Under the pieces are notes generated by a model, which saw only the letters and a list, made by a program, of their open reading frames with translations, did no database searches and had not been told where the DNA came from. From the NCBI RefSeq assembly GCF_019393635.1, contig NC_057861.1, positions 60,000,532 through 60,064,531 on the forward strand: 64,000 nucleotides of DNA, read 5' to 3'. This DNA is from Dromiciops gliroides (taxonomy: Eukaryota > Chordata > Mammalia > Microbiotheria > Microbiotheriidae). The position numbers and the translations under genes are program-made. Below, in pieces: positions 15,700-26,095 of this stretch (position 1 is the first letter of the stretch; each line of letters starts with the position of its first letter).

Positions 15700-16431
15700 A
15701 TGGACCTTTTAAACTCCCTAATTATCCTATTTTTGATTTTAGTCTGTTTAACCAGACAAATGGGAGATAAGATCATGTTAATGCTTTGTTTTTGTGGATT
15801 TTCTATTTTTCTTTTTATTTTTGTTAAAAGAGCCAGCAACTTACTCACACAAGGAAATATCTCTCCCTCTCCCAACCATGCTTTTTCAGAGAAACCTGAA
15901 GAGATTCCCGCAGCTTTTCCCAGTTCTAACAGTAATTGTTGCTTTAATTTTGCATGCCTAGAGGCAATGACCCACCCTCTAGAAGCTTTTAATCCCCTAG
16001 CACCTGGAGGCAAAGTGGGGGAAGAGGAATCCAGGCCTGAGTTCAAAATCAAGTCTGATTCAAATTGCCCTGGTCCCTCCCCTCCTCTCCAGACCCCACC
16101 CTCTACTCCTCCCATGGCCAAGCCCATTGCTTCCCCTGCCCGGGAAGTCCAGAGATCTGATGCACATGCTCAACTTTCTCTAACTACATTTGCAGATTCA
16201 GGCTCAGCCCTTCCCCAGCCTGGCTGTGCTTTTGAGACAATCTTAGAAAACCCTTTAAATTCCAGATATGCTCGTTTTGTTCTTAATTTTGCTAACCTGC
16301 TTTTGTCTTTAATTAGTAATCTTATAAAGCATTTGTATGGTGAAAAGGCTGACAGACAATATAGAGGGGTTAAAGAAGAAAAACTTAAGCCGAATAAGAA
16401 TGACAATCATCAACATAGTTCAAGACTCTGA
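15700..16431 (+). CDS. Unassigned 243-residue open frame of the young LTR element
   Basis: I do not recognise this protein. Residues 4-17 and 27-43 are strongly hydrophobic (SLIILFLILVCL; LMLCFCGFSIFLFIFV), suggesting two membrane spans or a signal anchor. A Pro/Ser-rich polar middle follows (about 50-175), then a hydrophobic stretch (about 193-212, FVLNFANLLLSLISNLI) and a basic, Asn/Lys-rich tail. No zinc knuckle, protease, polymerase or CX6CC motif is visible. The ATG is about 135 bases after the LTR, where gag would normally start. Start context is moderate (G at +4). It could be a gag remnant, an accessory gene or a captured host sequence; because the element is young, openness alone does not prove function. 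Confidence 0.5.
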   Translation: MDLLNSLIILFLILVCLTRQMGDKIMLMLCFCGFSIFLFIFVKRASNLLTQGNISPSPNHAFSEKPEEIPAAFPSSNSNCCFNFACLEAMTHPLEAFNPLAPGGKVGEEESRPEFKIKSDSNCPGPSPPLQTPPSTPPMAKPIASPAREVQRSDAHAQLSLTTFADSGSALPQPGCAFETILENPLNSRYARFVLNFANLLLSLISNLIKHLYGEKADRQYRGVKEEKLKPNKNDNHQHSSRL

Positions 16432-18564
16432 TTCTTTTGCCATGGAAGGGTATATATTTTACAGAAATGTAGAAGTAAGCAGCAAGGTATTGATATGAGT
16501 ATTGGGGATTTTAGATATCGGAATCAAAAGTGTTCTGAATTCACTCAAAGTAATAGTATCAGTTCAGAGGTTACATAGGATTTCTATGCTATTATATATA
16601 CATTTTGAAATTAATGGTATGGGTTTATTTTCGTAGAGATTTTCATGCATTTGAGATTGTGTTTTATACTTAGTTTCTAAAACAAAGAGAATATTTGTAA
16701 AAGCTTTTTATAGTCATGTGGTCCAGTTTATATTTTATAATACTCTTATTGATATTAAGTTCATATTCATTTAGATTTCCCTAGTTTGAATTTCATTGTC
16801 TTTTATTGTTCCACGTGTATCTTCTTCTATTCATTCATCTATCTAATTTTGAAACATGGTTTTGATTTCATAATACAATGTTAATTCTAGGAGTATTGTG
16901 CTCCCATATTCTGAGTTGTTTGTTTTTGTTATTTTTTCTCAACTGATTATTTGATCAAACTCTTTAAAGCATTTCCCTGGCAAATTGGTTGCCATGGCAA
17001 GTATAAATTGATTCTAGAAGTATTATTTTTGATAAGCATATTCCAAAAAAAAAAAAAAAGAGGGGAACATTTGTAAAAGTTTTCTTTTTTTCAAAAAAAA
17101 AGTTTTCTTTGAGATTCTGTTGTGCTTTAACTTATATTTAAATATGTTCAGATTTTTCACAAAAGTAATTGTATACTAAGTAAAAAAAAGGTATTATTTG
17201 AAATTGTTGCATAATTATATATTATATTCTGAGTCAAGATGTATTCACATTTTTTGCAATCATTTATTATCCTCAATTTTTAAATCCATATGAGACTTGG
17301 ATTATGGGAACTTATCATTTAAGACACTAATTGCCTTTATTCTGAGTTATCAGATGCCAGTTGGCCAAGATGCCATCCAATCACAAGAGGAATACATGCA
17401 AGAGCAGACACTGAACTGTCACATGAGGGGAGACATGCATGAAGTCAAGGTATGGCCGAGGGAACGGCTTTTGACTAATGTTGAGGTTGGATTCTCTTGG
17501 TTTAATATTTTATTTTATTTTTCCCCACAATATTGTACAGATGGCTGGAAGTATTCATCCCACCCATCTCACTTCTACACCTGGCTTCTATGCTCCCTCC
17601 TATATGCCTGATGCCATGGACATCTCAATCCCATGCATCTGATTAAGTCTGACTCAGTTTCCTCCAATATGTTCGGTGGCATGGACATATATTCCATCCA
17701 TCTATTTTAAGCCTGGCATACTGTATGGGCAGTACATATTGCTCAAGTGTGGGAATGCTCATATCCCATCATTTCTCTGTTCTTTTATGGTAACCCCCAT
17801 AATTATCTCAGGTGTCATGATAAATAACAGTGTTGAATTTGGCCTTGACATCTGTTACTAATTATATTAGATTTTAAAATTTCTCATAATGGCATGAGGA
17901 TAATTAGGCAGATGATGCAAAAAGTGATGAAACAAAGATAAAAAATTATTTTTAATAATTAATATCGCAGCAATTGTCTTCTCAATTACCCTCCATAAGG
18001 GGGGGACTATAGTAATATTATAATTTTAAAGAATGGTTCAATTTTTGTTTTATTATATGTTTCATGTGTAACAACTAAGATTCTGAATTCCCTTAGACAT
18101 GTTTTTGAGAACTTTCATTGTTTGATTTGATTATTGACAAAGCTATTTTAAAGTTGTGTTAAGCTCAATTTTGTAGGAAATTTTCCTGGCTGATTACCAG
18201 CATCCACACATCAACCCCTGAAAAGACTTCCATTCCACGACTACACCTAGAGGACATCTGAGAAAAGACTTTCAGAGACTTTAAATGAACAGTTTTGATT
18301 TGTTGTTTTTGTTGTTTTTTTCTCTTTCTGTTATAATATACACCATCTGTAACATGTATTCTCTGCAGAAGCCCTCCCTTTGCAAGACTAATGTCAAAGC
18401 GTCGGTTCATGAGGACAAAAAAAAAATCGCCCCTCTGGACAAAACTTTCCTCTCTTCCTTTTCTATATTGTTGTTCACATATTATTAGTTAGCAATAGTT
18501 ATTATATTCTTTTTACTGTTCCGTCAAGGAAACATTTTGTTTCTTGAGGAACAACAGGGGGGAC
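16432..18564 (+). other. AT-rich non-coding interior of the young element
   Basis: No long frame on the element's strand. Parts (17590-18564) recur in the minus copy at 63027-64000, and 17740-17860 and 18200-18560 resemble 21080-21490. A polypurine tract (about 18550-18564, 'acaacaggggggac') precedes the 3' LTR. Confidence 0.75.
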
Positions 18565-18922
18565 TGTAACGATTGGAATAACGCCACCTGCTGGATACTT
18601 ACTGTAGAAGAGTTCTGCCCATGAAGGGAAGGTCTTTGAGGGCAAGACCAGGAGTCAGGAAGTGACGCGGGCTAGTGGGAGGAGGAAGGAAGAGACTGGC
18701 GCTGACTCTGGCTCTCTTTCCTCTGGACTCTGGCGGAGAAGGGAGCTAGAAATGTGCTCTCCCTTTAATAGATAGGAATCTAGGCCTTTCTCTCTCTCTT
18801 TACCAAATTCTTATTCTCCTTAATAAATGCTTAAAAGTCTAACTCTTGCTAAAGCTTATAATTTATTGGCGACCACTCATTAAATAGTTTAGACAGTTTA
18901 GCTAGAATTTTACCCCTTAACA
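18565..18922 (+). repeat. 3' LTR of the young element
   Basis: Same length as the 5' LTR and no difference found by eye; AATAAA at 18822-18827. It is followed by the GTAT target copy. Confidence 0.93.
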
Positions 18923-18926
18923 GTAT

Positions 18927-19120
18927 CCTTAAGCCTTTCAAGGCTCTAGTTATTGAATCATCAGGGGCAGTATTATGTGGGATAAAGGTGCAGCATTGGC
19001 CATCCAGCATGACACACACTCCCCCTTTTTCTGCTAACATCATATCAAGGGCTATTCTGTTTTTCCAAGCCATTTTGCTAGTTGCAGCCAGTTGTTCAGA
19101 AATACTTTGTACCACATCCC
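18927..19120 (-). pseudogene. Provirus env, TM ectodomain (CX6CC region)
   Basis: The minus frame shows the heptad-rich segment followed by ALDMMLAEKGGVCVMLDGQC and a second Cys. This is the immunosuppressive-like segment and CX6CC motif of gammaretrovirus-type TM subunits. A stop separates it from the upstream SU frame, and the insertion follows. Confidence 0.87.
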
Positions 19121-19139
19121 TAATGTAACTGATGAACCT

Positions 19140-20166
19140 CTACTGGTTCCAATCTACATTTTTAGTTATGGTTACCCACTGTAGGAGAGATTCTGGCACA
19201 CCCCATGAGACTCCTATGCTGTCTAGGCAGATTGGAGCATCAGATGACCCTTTTTGCCTCTCTGGGCTGTGTTTCTTTCTTGATTTAGACTCAGATTCAG
19301 AGAAATGCTCAGATGCCATGGTAAAGGGGGTGGCCAGCCACACCAACCCACAAGTCCCAGCCCAGTTAGGGGGCAAGGTTGATCTTCCACCACAATAGGT
19401 CTGGTGGGGAAGGATCAGGGATGAAAAATCTACGGAGTTGTTCTCGGTTACTTCCCATGTTTGGACACAACTCATATTACCCAAGACCAGAAAACCTTCT
19501 CTCACCCATATGGAAAGACAGGCAGGATGGTTTCCTGTGACTCCAACAAAGGTGTGTATGATCTTTTCTGCTGTCCTTTTTATTACAGGGAAGAGTAGCT
19601 CCAAATCCCTGCAACTCTCATCCTTTGCCAACCCATTCTGGTATAATTGAAGGAGACACAGGAACCACTCCAGGCTAAAATCTGGACTTAGAGTATGGGC
19701 AGCTGGTCTTCCCAAAGCACTGACCCATTCCATCCGAGCATTTGAATCTCCAAACCCAGTCTCTGTCTCCACTGTCTGTCTCACATCCTTAACTTCAATG
19801 GCCTGTAACTCAGGAGTTTCAGGGTTTCCTAATTTCCCCTCTGGACTTGAAGAGGTTATTTCTGGAGTCTTAAAAGGATAGGGGGATGTAGGATCCATGG
19901 GATTTTTGAAGGAATATTCCTATTCTTCCTACAAGATCAGTTCTTCCTTCAGATGCCCATATACCAAATCCATATATTACAAAGGTCAGTCTATTTGGGT
20001 CACGTTGTTCTTTTTGATACTCATCTCCCTGGATACTTCCCTTAGAGTTATAAATTGGTTCTGGGCACATGTGTCTCTCATGATCTCTAATCCTCTGCTG
20101 TACCCCAAGATCATGGTTACACAGGGCGACTTTACAAGTATCAGATTCTACTGTTTGAACTGACAC
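19140..20166 (-). pseudogene. Provirus env, surface-subunit part
   Basis: Two overlapping minus frames (19140-19898 and 19870-20166) cover a Cys-containing, SU-like region directly upstream of the TM part. Similarity is judged from position and the weakly conserved Trp/Cys spacing. The frame change near 19880 and the stop near 19140 break it. Confidence 0.65.
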
Positions 20167-20486
20167 ATTCCTTTTTGTTGCATGTGGTGCACTGGAATGG
20201 ATTCAAGGGCATAACAGTACCCATTCACCATTCTGGTCCCAATAGTTAGTATAAAAAGGAGTGCAATGTGCCTTCTAGCAGGCCAGAGATGAGTCCTCAT
20301 TGCTCCTTCTTCCCCCCCCCCCCAGCCCCCATAATACCCATCCTTTTTGCTCCTCCAGTACTTGTTTGCCAGAGCAGCTACCACTACCCCAAAATGTTAC
20401 CTCCCTTCCCCCTTTTTGTACCAGCCTTGGTTTATTGTACATTAAAGTCTTTATAAACTTCACCCTCACTCCATCAGATTCCTTAT

Positions 20487-21075
20487 TCACTGCTCATGCT
20501 TTGGCTTTGGCTTTTCTTCTGGAAAAGGTGCCCCTTTTACTTGAGAGTAATCCCAATCAGGTTCCAACTTGTTTCTCTTCCAGGCTCTTATCAATACCCA
20601 GTCTCCAGGCTTAAATTGGTGAGCTGGAAACTTGAGAGGAGGAGTCTGGGCTAGAAGTCCCTTTTCTCGGAGTAAAGAAACAGGGGCAGAGAGGCCAGAA
20701 ATGTGTTCTCTGAGAAACATGTCTTTCATTTCTATTCTTGGGAACTTTGTTTCCCTTCCCAAGTAAGGATACCCAAATAACATCTCATATGGGGATATTT
20801 TTACTTCTTTCTTAGGGGTGGTTCTTATCCTAATTAGGGCTAATGGGAGACATTTAGTCCAGAGAAGTTTGGTTTCAAGCATTAATTTAGATATTTGCTT
20901 TTTTGATGTCTGGTTCACTTTTTCTACCTTCCCTGAGGAGGGAGCTTGACAAGGAGTATGAAAATCCCATCTTATTTCTAAAGCCCTCGTTATTGATTGC
21001 AGTTTGAGCAGTAAAGTGCGCCCCATTATCTGAGTCTATATTCTCCACCAGTCCATACCTAGGAATGATCTGTTC
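20487..21075 (-). pseudogene. Provirus integrase, core second half and C-terminal domain
   Basis: The minus strand encodes the core word DNGAHFTAQ (second catalytic Asp) and SSGKVEKVNQTSKKQ (third catalytic acid). The C-terminal KPGDWVLIRAWKRNKLEP domain follows. A frameshift near 20990 separates the pieces. Confidence 0.88.
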
Positions 21076-21494
21076 TGTGCTAGGCCACAGGTGGATGTCT
21101 CGAAACCATGAGATGTGGTATGATAACCTTTCCATAACATTTTCAGGTATCATGAATACATTACTAAATTTGGCTTTGATCCAGACACATGGTGGTAAGA
21201 AGTATTATAGATTTCATAACTACCTCAACCCTCTATTATATAAAGGAGGGAATGTAATGGAATGTATTAAATTTGATCAGTGACAATGCTATGCTAAGGT
21301 TTAGTAAAAAATCCAGCAATTCAAACAGTTAAAGAAGAAGAATCCAGCTTTCCAGACCAGAATCCAGCTTCCTCCTGAGGACATCTTACCACTCCAAGAA
21401 GACAAGAGAACTGAGAAAAGACTTCCAAAGACTTAATTATTTTTTACTGTTTCATCAAGGAACACCTGTTCCTTAGAAGAAACAAAGTGGGGAA

Positions 21495-22088
21495 TGTGAT
21501 GAAATAATGGGATTTAGCAGATACTCAAAGACCCACCTGGAGATTAATCAAGACTGATTGAACCAAGTGAGAGTAATTGACTGCTGATTAAGCCTACTTC
21601 AAGTTAATTGGATTGTAATCACACCTGGCTATCCCTTAAGAAGGTATTGTTCTCAGAAACTAGACTGTGAACTCAACTTGAGAATACCTTCAAAGACAAT
21701 GGATTTGGATGACACCAACCAATCACCTTGAAGCAGTGTGTAAGAACTGCCTCTGTTCCAGATCTATAAAAAAGCTTCCACAAACAGCTTGCTAAGGAAT
21801 TCCTGATTAAGACAGGCTGGTGAAGGAATTCCTGATTAAGACAAGCTGGTAGAGGAGTTCCTGATTAAGACAGGCTTGTTGAGGAGTTCCTGATTAAAGC
21901 AGGCTTGTGGGGGAGGACTTCAGGAAGAACCCAACCAAGCTGGAACTCTAGGCTAGGTAGGACTTCTTTTTCATAACCTTCTGAACTCTTTGTAAATATC
22001 TGTATGTTCTAATAAATGTTTAATGCCCAAAGACTGGTACTGAAGCTTCTGATTTAAGGCAACCACAATTTAGATTTTAAACATCACA
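21495..22088 (+). repeat. LTR (594 bases) of the integrase-interrupting element
   Basis: TGTGATGAAATAATGG to ACATCACA. TATAAAAAA at about 21765 and AATAAA at 22011-22016 fit a promoter/poly(A) layout. It is longer than its solo relative at 39603-40110 because of an internal tandem repeat. Confidence 0.88.
21786..21901 (+). repeat. 29-base tandem repeat, four copies, inside an LTR
   Basis: Units of the form 'gaggaattcctgattaagac' plus 'aggctggt' repeat four times between the TATA-like word and AATAAA. The relative at 39603 has only about one unit. Confidence 0.9.
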
Positions 22089-22092
22089 GTTC

Positions 22093-22302
22093 TAATGTCA
22101 GTTTAGTTACTACTTGGGAAGTAGCCTTTCCTGTGGGGAAAGCCTCGACCCATCCTGTCAGGTGATCCACCAAGACTAAGAGATATTTCAATTTACTTAT
22201 TGGTGGCATTTCTTTAAAATCTTCCTGCATGCTCTGGAATGGTCTCGGTCCCGGGGCCTGACCCCAGGTATTTCATTGACTTTTTACTTTGTTATTTATT
22301 TT
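22093..22302 (-). pseudogene. Provirus integrase, first half of core
   Basis: The minus frame encodes KLKYLLVLVDHLTGWVEAFP, around the first catalytic Asp region. Stops occur near 22290. Confidence 0.82.
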
Positions 22303-22968
22303 TCAGCAAACTATACAGCCCTCACTAATCTGCTTTGCAATAGTATAGATCCCAATGGATCCATACCATCTTAATATATCACACATAGTCTGTGCTCCCA
22401 AATGGTTCCCCTGATGCCAAGTGCCCATGAGTTCTCTCATGATGGCTCTGTTAACCATTTCCCTCCCAACAGGAAGTACCCATCTCCCTCTATCTGTGCA
22501 TTGAGCCCCCACCTCCCTGAGTTTTCCAAACACATGTACTATTCCAAAGACATACTTTGAATCAGTATATATAGTTCCTAAGTCATTGGCCAAGCATTTT
22601 AATGCTTGATTCAAATAATATAGTTCACAAGTTTGTGCTGACCAGTCATTTGGCAGCCTTCCACTCTCTATGACCATAGCATGGTTCCCATCAATTATAA
22701 CATAACCATTATGTCTCCTTCCCTCCACCACCCTGGAGGACCTATCTATGAACAAGTGTTTCCCTTGAGTAGATGGATATTCTTGTAAGTCCCCCAGAAC
22801 TTTTGTTTGATAATCTATAAGGTTCAGACAATCATGTTCTAATGGATCATTGTTATCACTAACACCATGCCATAGAAAAGATGAGGGGTTCAGACAGTTT
22901 TCCACAGTGAGTACCAAGTCATCCTTTTCTAATAAAATTGCCTCATATTTCAAAATTCTAGAATCCAT
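22303..22968 (-). pseudogene. Provirus RNase H and integrase zinc-binding domain
   Basis: A 221-codon frame. FIDRSSRV, QTCELYYLNQAL and YTDSKYVFGIVH carry the RNase H acidic residues. GTWHQGNHLGAQTMCDILRW to GCIVC is the integrase HHCC finger. The frame ends at a stop right after the finger. Confidence 0.88.
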
Positions 22969-22986
22969 AAGCCATCTCCCTGCCTT

Positions 22987-23345
22987 CTACTTGAGGGTTC
23001 TTCTAACTTGATGAGGAGTGCCCACCACTAGGGCTCTTCCAAGTGTCAGTTTCCTGCTCTCTTTTACTAATAGGGTGGTTGCAGCTACTGCCTGGATGCA
23101 TTCAGGACACCCCCTTGATACTGGATCTAATAATTTTGACAGGAAGGCTATTGGTCTTTTTTTTCCTCCCCAGACAGTCCACCTGAGCTGCTGCTTTCTC
23201 CCAGTCTGGGGATCTTCCCTCCTTACAAACACCTTTTGTGCTACTCTCAATAATTCCTCCAGTGGCTTGTCACTCCACCCCTCGACTTTTTATAATTTCT
23301 ATTACTCTCTGGCCAGGACTTGGTTACAGAGTTTAATTTAAGCAT
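22987..23345 (-). pseudogene. Provirus gag-RT deletion junction
   Basis: The minus strand starts with capsid-end-like LKLNSVTKSWPESNRN and RVAQKVFVRRE. It then passes without a break into the RT connection region (KRPIAFLSKLLDPVSRGCPE and AATTLLVKESRKLTLG). Nucleocapsid, protease and the RT palm with its YxDD are missing. Confidence 0.75.
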
Positions 23346-24433
23346 TCCTTGTGCTAGCTGACTTTCAGGGTCCATACCTCCATACATAGGCACCTTTCCC
23401 AATTTTCCATTGCTGTAGAACTCAAGGCCCCTTCTCCCTCTTGTATTCCAGATGCTCCCACAACTGGAGGGAGCATAGTGGGGAGGGAGCAAGTACTCTA
23501 ATGGATCCCACTTTGAGCTATCCTCCATGTACTTAGTTTCTTTATTCCCTAGGGAAAACAGGCTAGTGTCAGACAGTCATATTCCCCTTCTTGATTTTGG
23601 GGAGTTTTACTATTCACATATACATTTTTTGTGGGTCACTTGGGGTCAAGTGACTTGCCCAGAGTCACACAGCTAATGTCAAGTGTCTGAGGTCAGATTT
23701 GAACTCAGGTCCTCCTGAATCCAGGGCTCCTGAATCCACTGTGCCACATAGCTGCCCCACATATACATTTAAGGTTTGACATACCTGATTTTCATTAGAC
23801 CCAAATTTAGGCCAAAGGACTGAACCTCCCTCGAGGGGAACCCCAGCCCCTATTAGGCAACAATATTTTATCATTCTCTTTTTTTCATTTTCCTCTATAC
23901 CTCTCAAGTTTATCCCAGCTTTCTAATTTGTCTCCCAAAGGGCTGTCTTTGGGAATTTGGGGATGTACTTTCTTCTTTTTCTGTATCACCAGAGGTGGCA
24001 TTCTCCATCTTACTTAGTTCCTTCAACACAGTCTCTAATGAACCCTTTGAATTCTTGGGAACCACCCCCACCTGGCACACTGCTTGACATACCTTGGCAC
24101 ACTGCTTGGCACACCCAGTGCCTACAGACTCTAATCGCCTGGCACACTGCTTGGCACAATATGTTTGCCTTGTATGAAGAGCATGTTTTCTTTTAATGTT
24201 ATTGTTTTTTTGCTTTTCTTTTTCCAAATTGTCTTTTACTTCTATGTATTCACATTCCCAATTGGTTGTCTTCTTTTTTGTTTCTTTGGTGAATCCACCA
24301 TGGATTCAGGTTTTTCTATTCTATCAATTATTTCTGCTGTCCAGGCTATGAACTCTTCTCCCACAAGTCTCAGTTCCCTTTTAAACCACTCAGGAACTTC
24401 ATGTTGTGATTCCAAACTTTCCTCAAATTCCAC
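23346..24433 (-). pseudogene. Provirus gag remnants
   Basis: Short minus frames include LPPHYAP (a degraded late-domain-like PPxY word) at about 23480 and a matrix-like WPKFGSNENQVCQTLNVYV at about 23770. Frames are broken and a SINE sits inside. The most upstream piece (24242-24433) is assigned by position only. Confidence 0.6.
23624..23759 (-). mobile_element. tRNA-derived SINE inside provirus gag
   Basis: Minus copy flanked by 'cacatatacattt'. It postdates the provirus. Confidence 0.9.
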
Positions 24434-24499
24434 AATGTCCTCTCCTTTTCCTTTGTTGTGCAGTATTTGCCTGAACTCAATTACTAGATCTGGAGGCTA

Positions 24500-25880
24500 T
24501 GTTTTCTTCTGCTGTTAATATCTTCCCTATTTGTTTATCTGTGCATGTTCTGAAGGTCTTTGATTTTTCTTCCTCCTGAGGCCTTAGGTAATTTCACTTT
24601 TCTGTTTCTTTATTTACCTCTATTGCTCCCTTTTTGACTCCCTTCCTTCTAATAGTGTCCTGGGAGCTATATCTCAAAACTCCTAGGCTCTTCTCATGCT
24701 GAGCAATTCACAGTTCATTAGCTTAGGTCTTTTCCACAAGTGACTTTTGGAGAGAAAGAACTGGCCCCACTTGAATGTTGTGCTCTTTCCCTCAGGTTTA
24801 TAATGAAATCCAAACACACATAGTATTCTACCCTGATCTAGTTCTCTGACCCAGTAATACAGAGCATTGCTAGGCTGTTGATATGGCAGGCTGGGCAAAT
24901 TTCTACCATTTGGAATTTGGATTTCCAAAGCACTGGGAAGAACTGAGGGTGAGGATTTAGAATTAAGCTCTATTACAAGTCCCTACTCTGTTCCCTCTGT
25001 TTGTCCACTCTCCTGCAGAGCTCTGTTGCAGTGCAGAATGTTTCTAAGGCACTTTCTATAAAGGTTTTAGCAAATTTTCTGCAATTTGGAGTTTGGATCT
25101 CCATGTAACTAGAAGAGAAAAGGTATTAGGGCATGATGTGTTTTGTTGCAAGCCCATGGATAGGATCAACTAGTGCAACCTTCTGTCAGAAGCTGACGTG
25201 CAATGTGGGAGGAGGTATGGAATGAGCATGTGATCAGCACTCGTTCATGGAATTTTTAATCATCTTTTGGTTCTTAATGTCCTAGACAATAGCAACAAGT
25301 GAAATTATTTTATCTTTAGCACATCAGTTCTCTTTTAGAGAGCTTTGAGAGGTAATAAGGATCAGAGAAAATGCCTCCTCTTATTGGTCATGTCACTCAG
25401 AAGTCATTCTAATGATATATGTGTGTGTGTGTGTGTATACATACACACATATATATGTATGTATATGTATATGGCTGTATGGTTCTTATTATTTCCATGA
25501 GTGGTACTAATTCTACTCTAGAATTCTGAGCATAAGAAGTATCATTTCCCCTTCTACTTTATGTCTTTTCAAATCCCTAATAAAATCAATAATAGGTAAG
25601 AGGTGAACTGATAGCCTCATGGGAGAAAGTAAAAGAAAGTTTACTTCAGTTCAGAAACAAAGTTCAGAGTTTAGCAGATAATAAAAGAGAAGAATCAATT
25701 AACAAGATCTCTAAGAGGAATCCAAAGGCAAGATTACTTCAGCCTAGGCCTTTGTACTTTCTGGTATATCCTGACTAAAGAGAGCTCCATACCTATTGGC
25801 TAACAGTGCTTTTGCCCTCCCTACAGAGAAGAAACTTACTCATCAGCACATCCCAGTAGATTTGGGGGATGAAGGGAAGG
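24500..25880. other. Region upstream of provirus gag, unassigned
   Basis: Words near 24888 ('gcaaatttctaccatttgga') return near 25069 ('gcaaattttctgcaatttgg'), a diverged repeat. (TG)n/(TA)n lies at 25418-25470. No LTR partner was found. Confidence 0.4.
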
Positions 25881-25884
25881 GAAC

Positions 25885-26095
25885 AACAATTTTATTAAAT
25901 ACCAACTATGTGTCAGGCATGGTACTAAGGACCTTACAAATATTATCTCATTTGATCCTATGAGGTGGATGCTATTATCATCCCCATATTACAATTCATG
26001 TAGCTGAGGCAAACAGAGGTTAAACAACTTGCCCTGGGTCACCCAGCTAGTAAATGTCTGAGGCTAGATTTGAATTCAGATGAAGAATTGAATGG
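25885..26095 (+). mobile_element. MIR SINE
   Basis: 'attaaataccaactatgtgt', 'tatctcatttgatcctatga' and 'cttgccctgggtcacccagc' follow the MIR order. Confidence 0.75.

Larger units (their letters stand above)
15207..18922 (+). mobile_element. Young LTR element with identical LTRs, non-autonomous
   Basis: Two 358-base LTRs, identical on reading through, bound 3.0 kb of internal sequence. GTAT flanks both sides (15203-15206, 18923-18926), and the surrounding env sequence continues across the insertion once the element and one GTAT are removed. The 4-base duplication is typical of class I endogenous retroviruses. It has a primer site and a polypurine tract, but no gag, protease, RT, RNase H, integrase or env is recognisable. 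One 243-codon frame is the only sizeable open frame on its own strand. It probably moves with enzymes supplied by another retrovirus. Confidence 0.9.
21076..22088 (+). mobile_element. Second LTR element inserted in integrase, 5' LTR missing
   Basis: Target copies 'gttc' lie at 21072-21075 and 22089-22092, and the integrase frame resumes exactly when element and one copy are removed. Internal sequence 21076-21494 is similar in order to 17740-18564 of the young element (for example 'caggtatcatgaata' against 'caggtgtcatgataa'). The only LTR is at the right end. So the 5' LTR and most of the interior were lost after insertion, leaving the exact left boundary. Confidence 0.8.
14401..24500 (-). mobile_element. 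Decayed class I (gammaretrovirus-like) endogenous provirus, twice interrupted
   Basis: Read on the minus strand: gag remnants (about 24430-23220), a deletion joining gag to late RT, RNase H and integrase (23200-20490), env (20166-14929), a polypurine tract and the 3' LTR (14884-14401). Two younger LTR elements sit inside it. No 5' LTR matching 14401-14884 is seen up to 26000. Gag NC, protease and the RT active site are missing, and several stops break the frames, so it cannot code for its own spread. Confidence 0.88.

Noticed and set aside
15654..16127. 157-codon minus-strand frame inside the young element
   Set aside because: Lies antisense to the 243-codon frame; composition mirrors it and no motif is seen.
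16170..16406. 78-codon minus frame in the young element
   Set aside because: Antisense shadow of the 243-codon frame.
14929..20166. Env as a domesticated, syncytin-like gene
   Set aside because: Stops, frame changes and a 3.7 kb insertion split it; it cannot make a full protein here.
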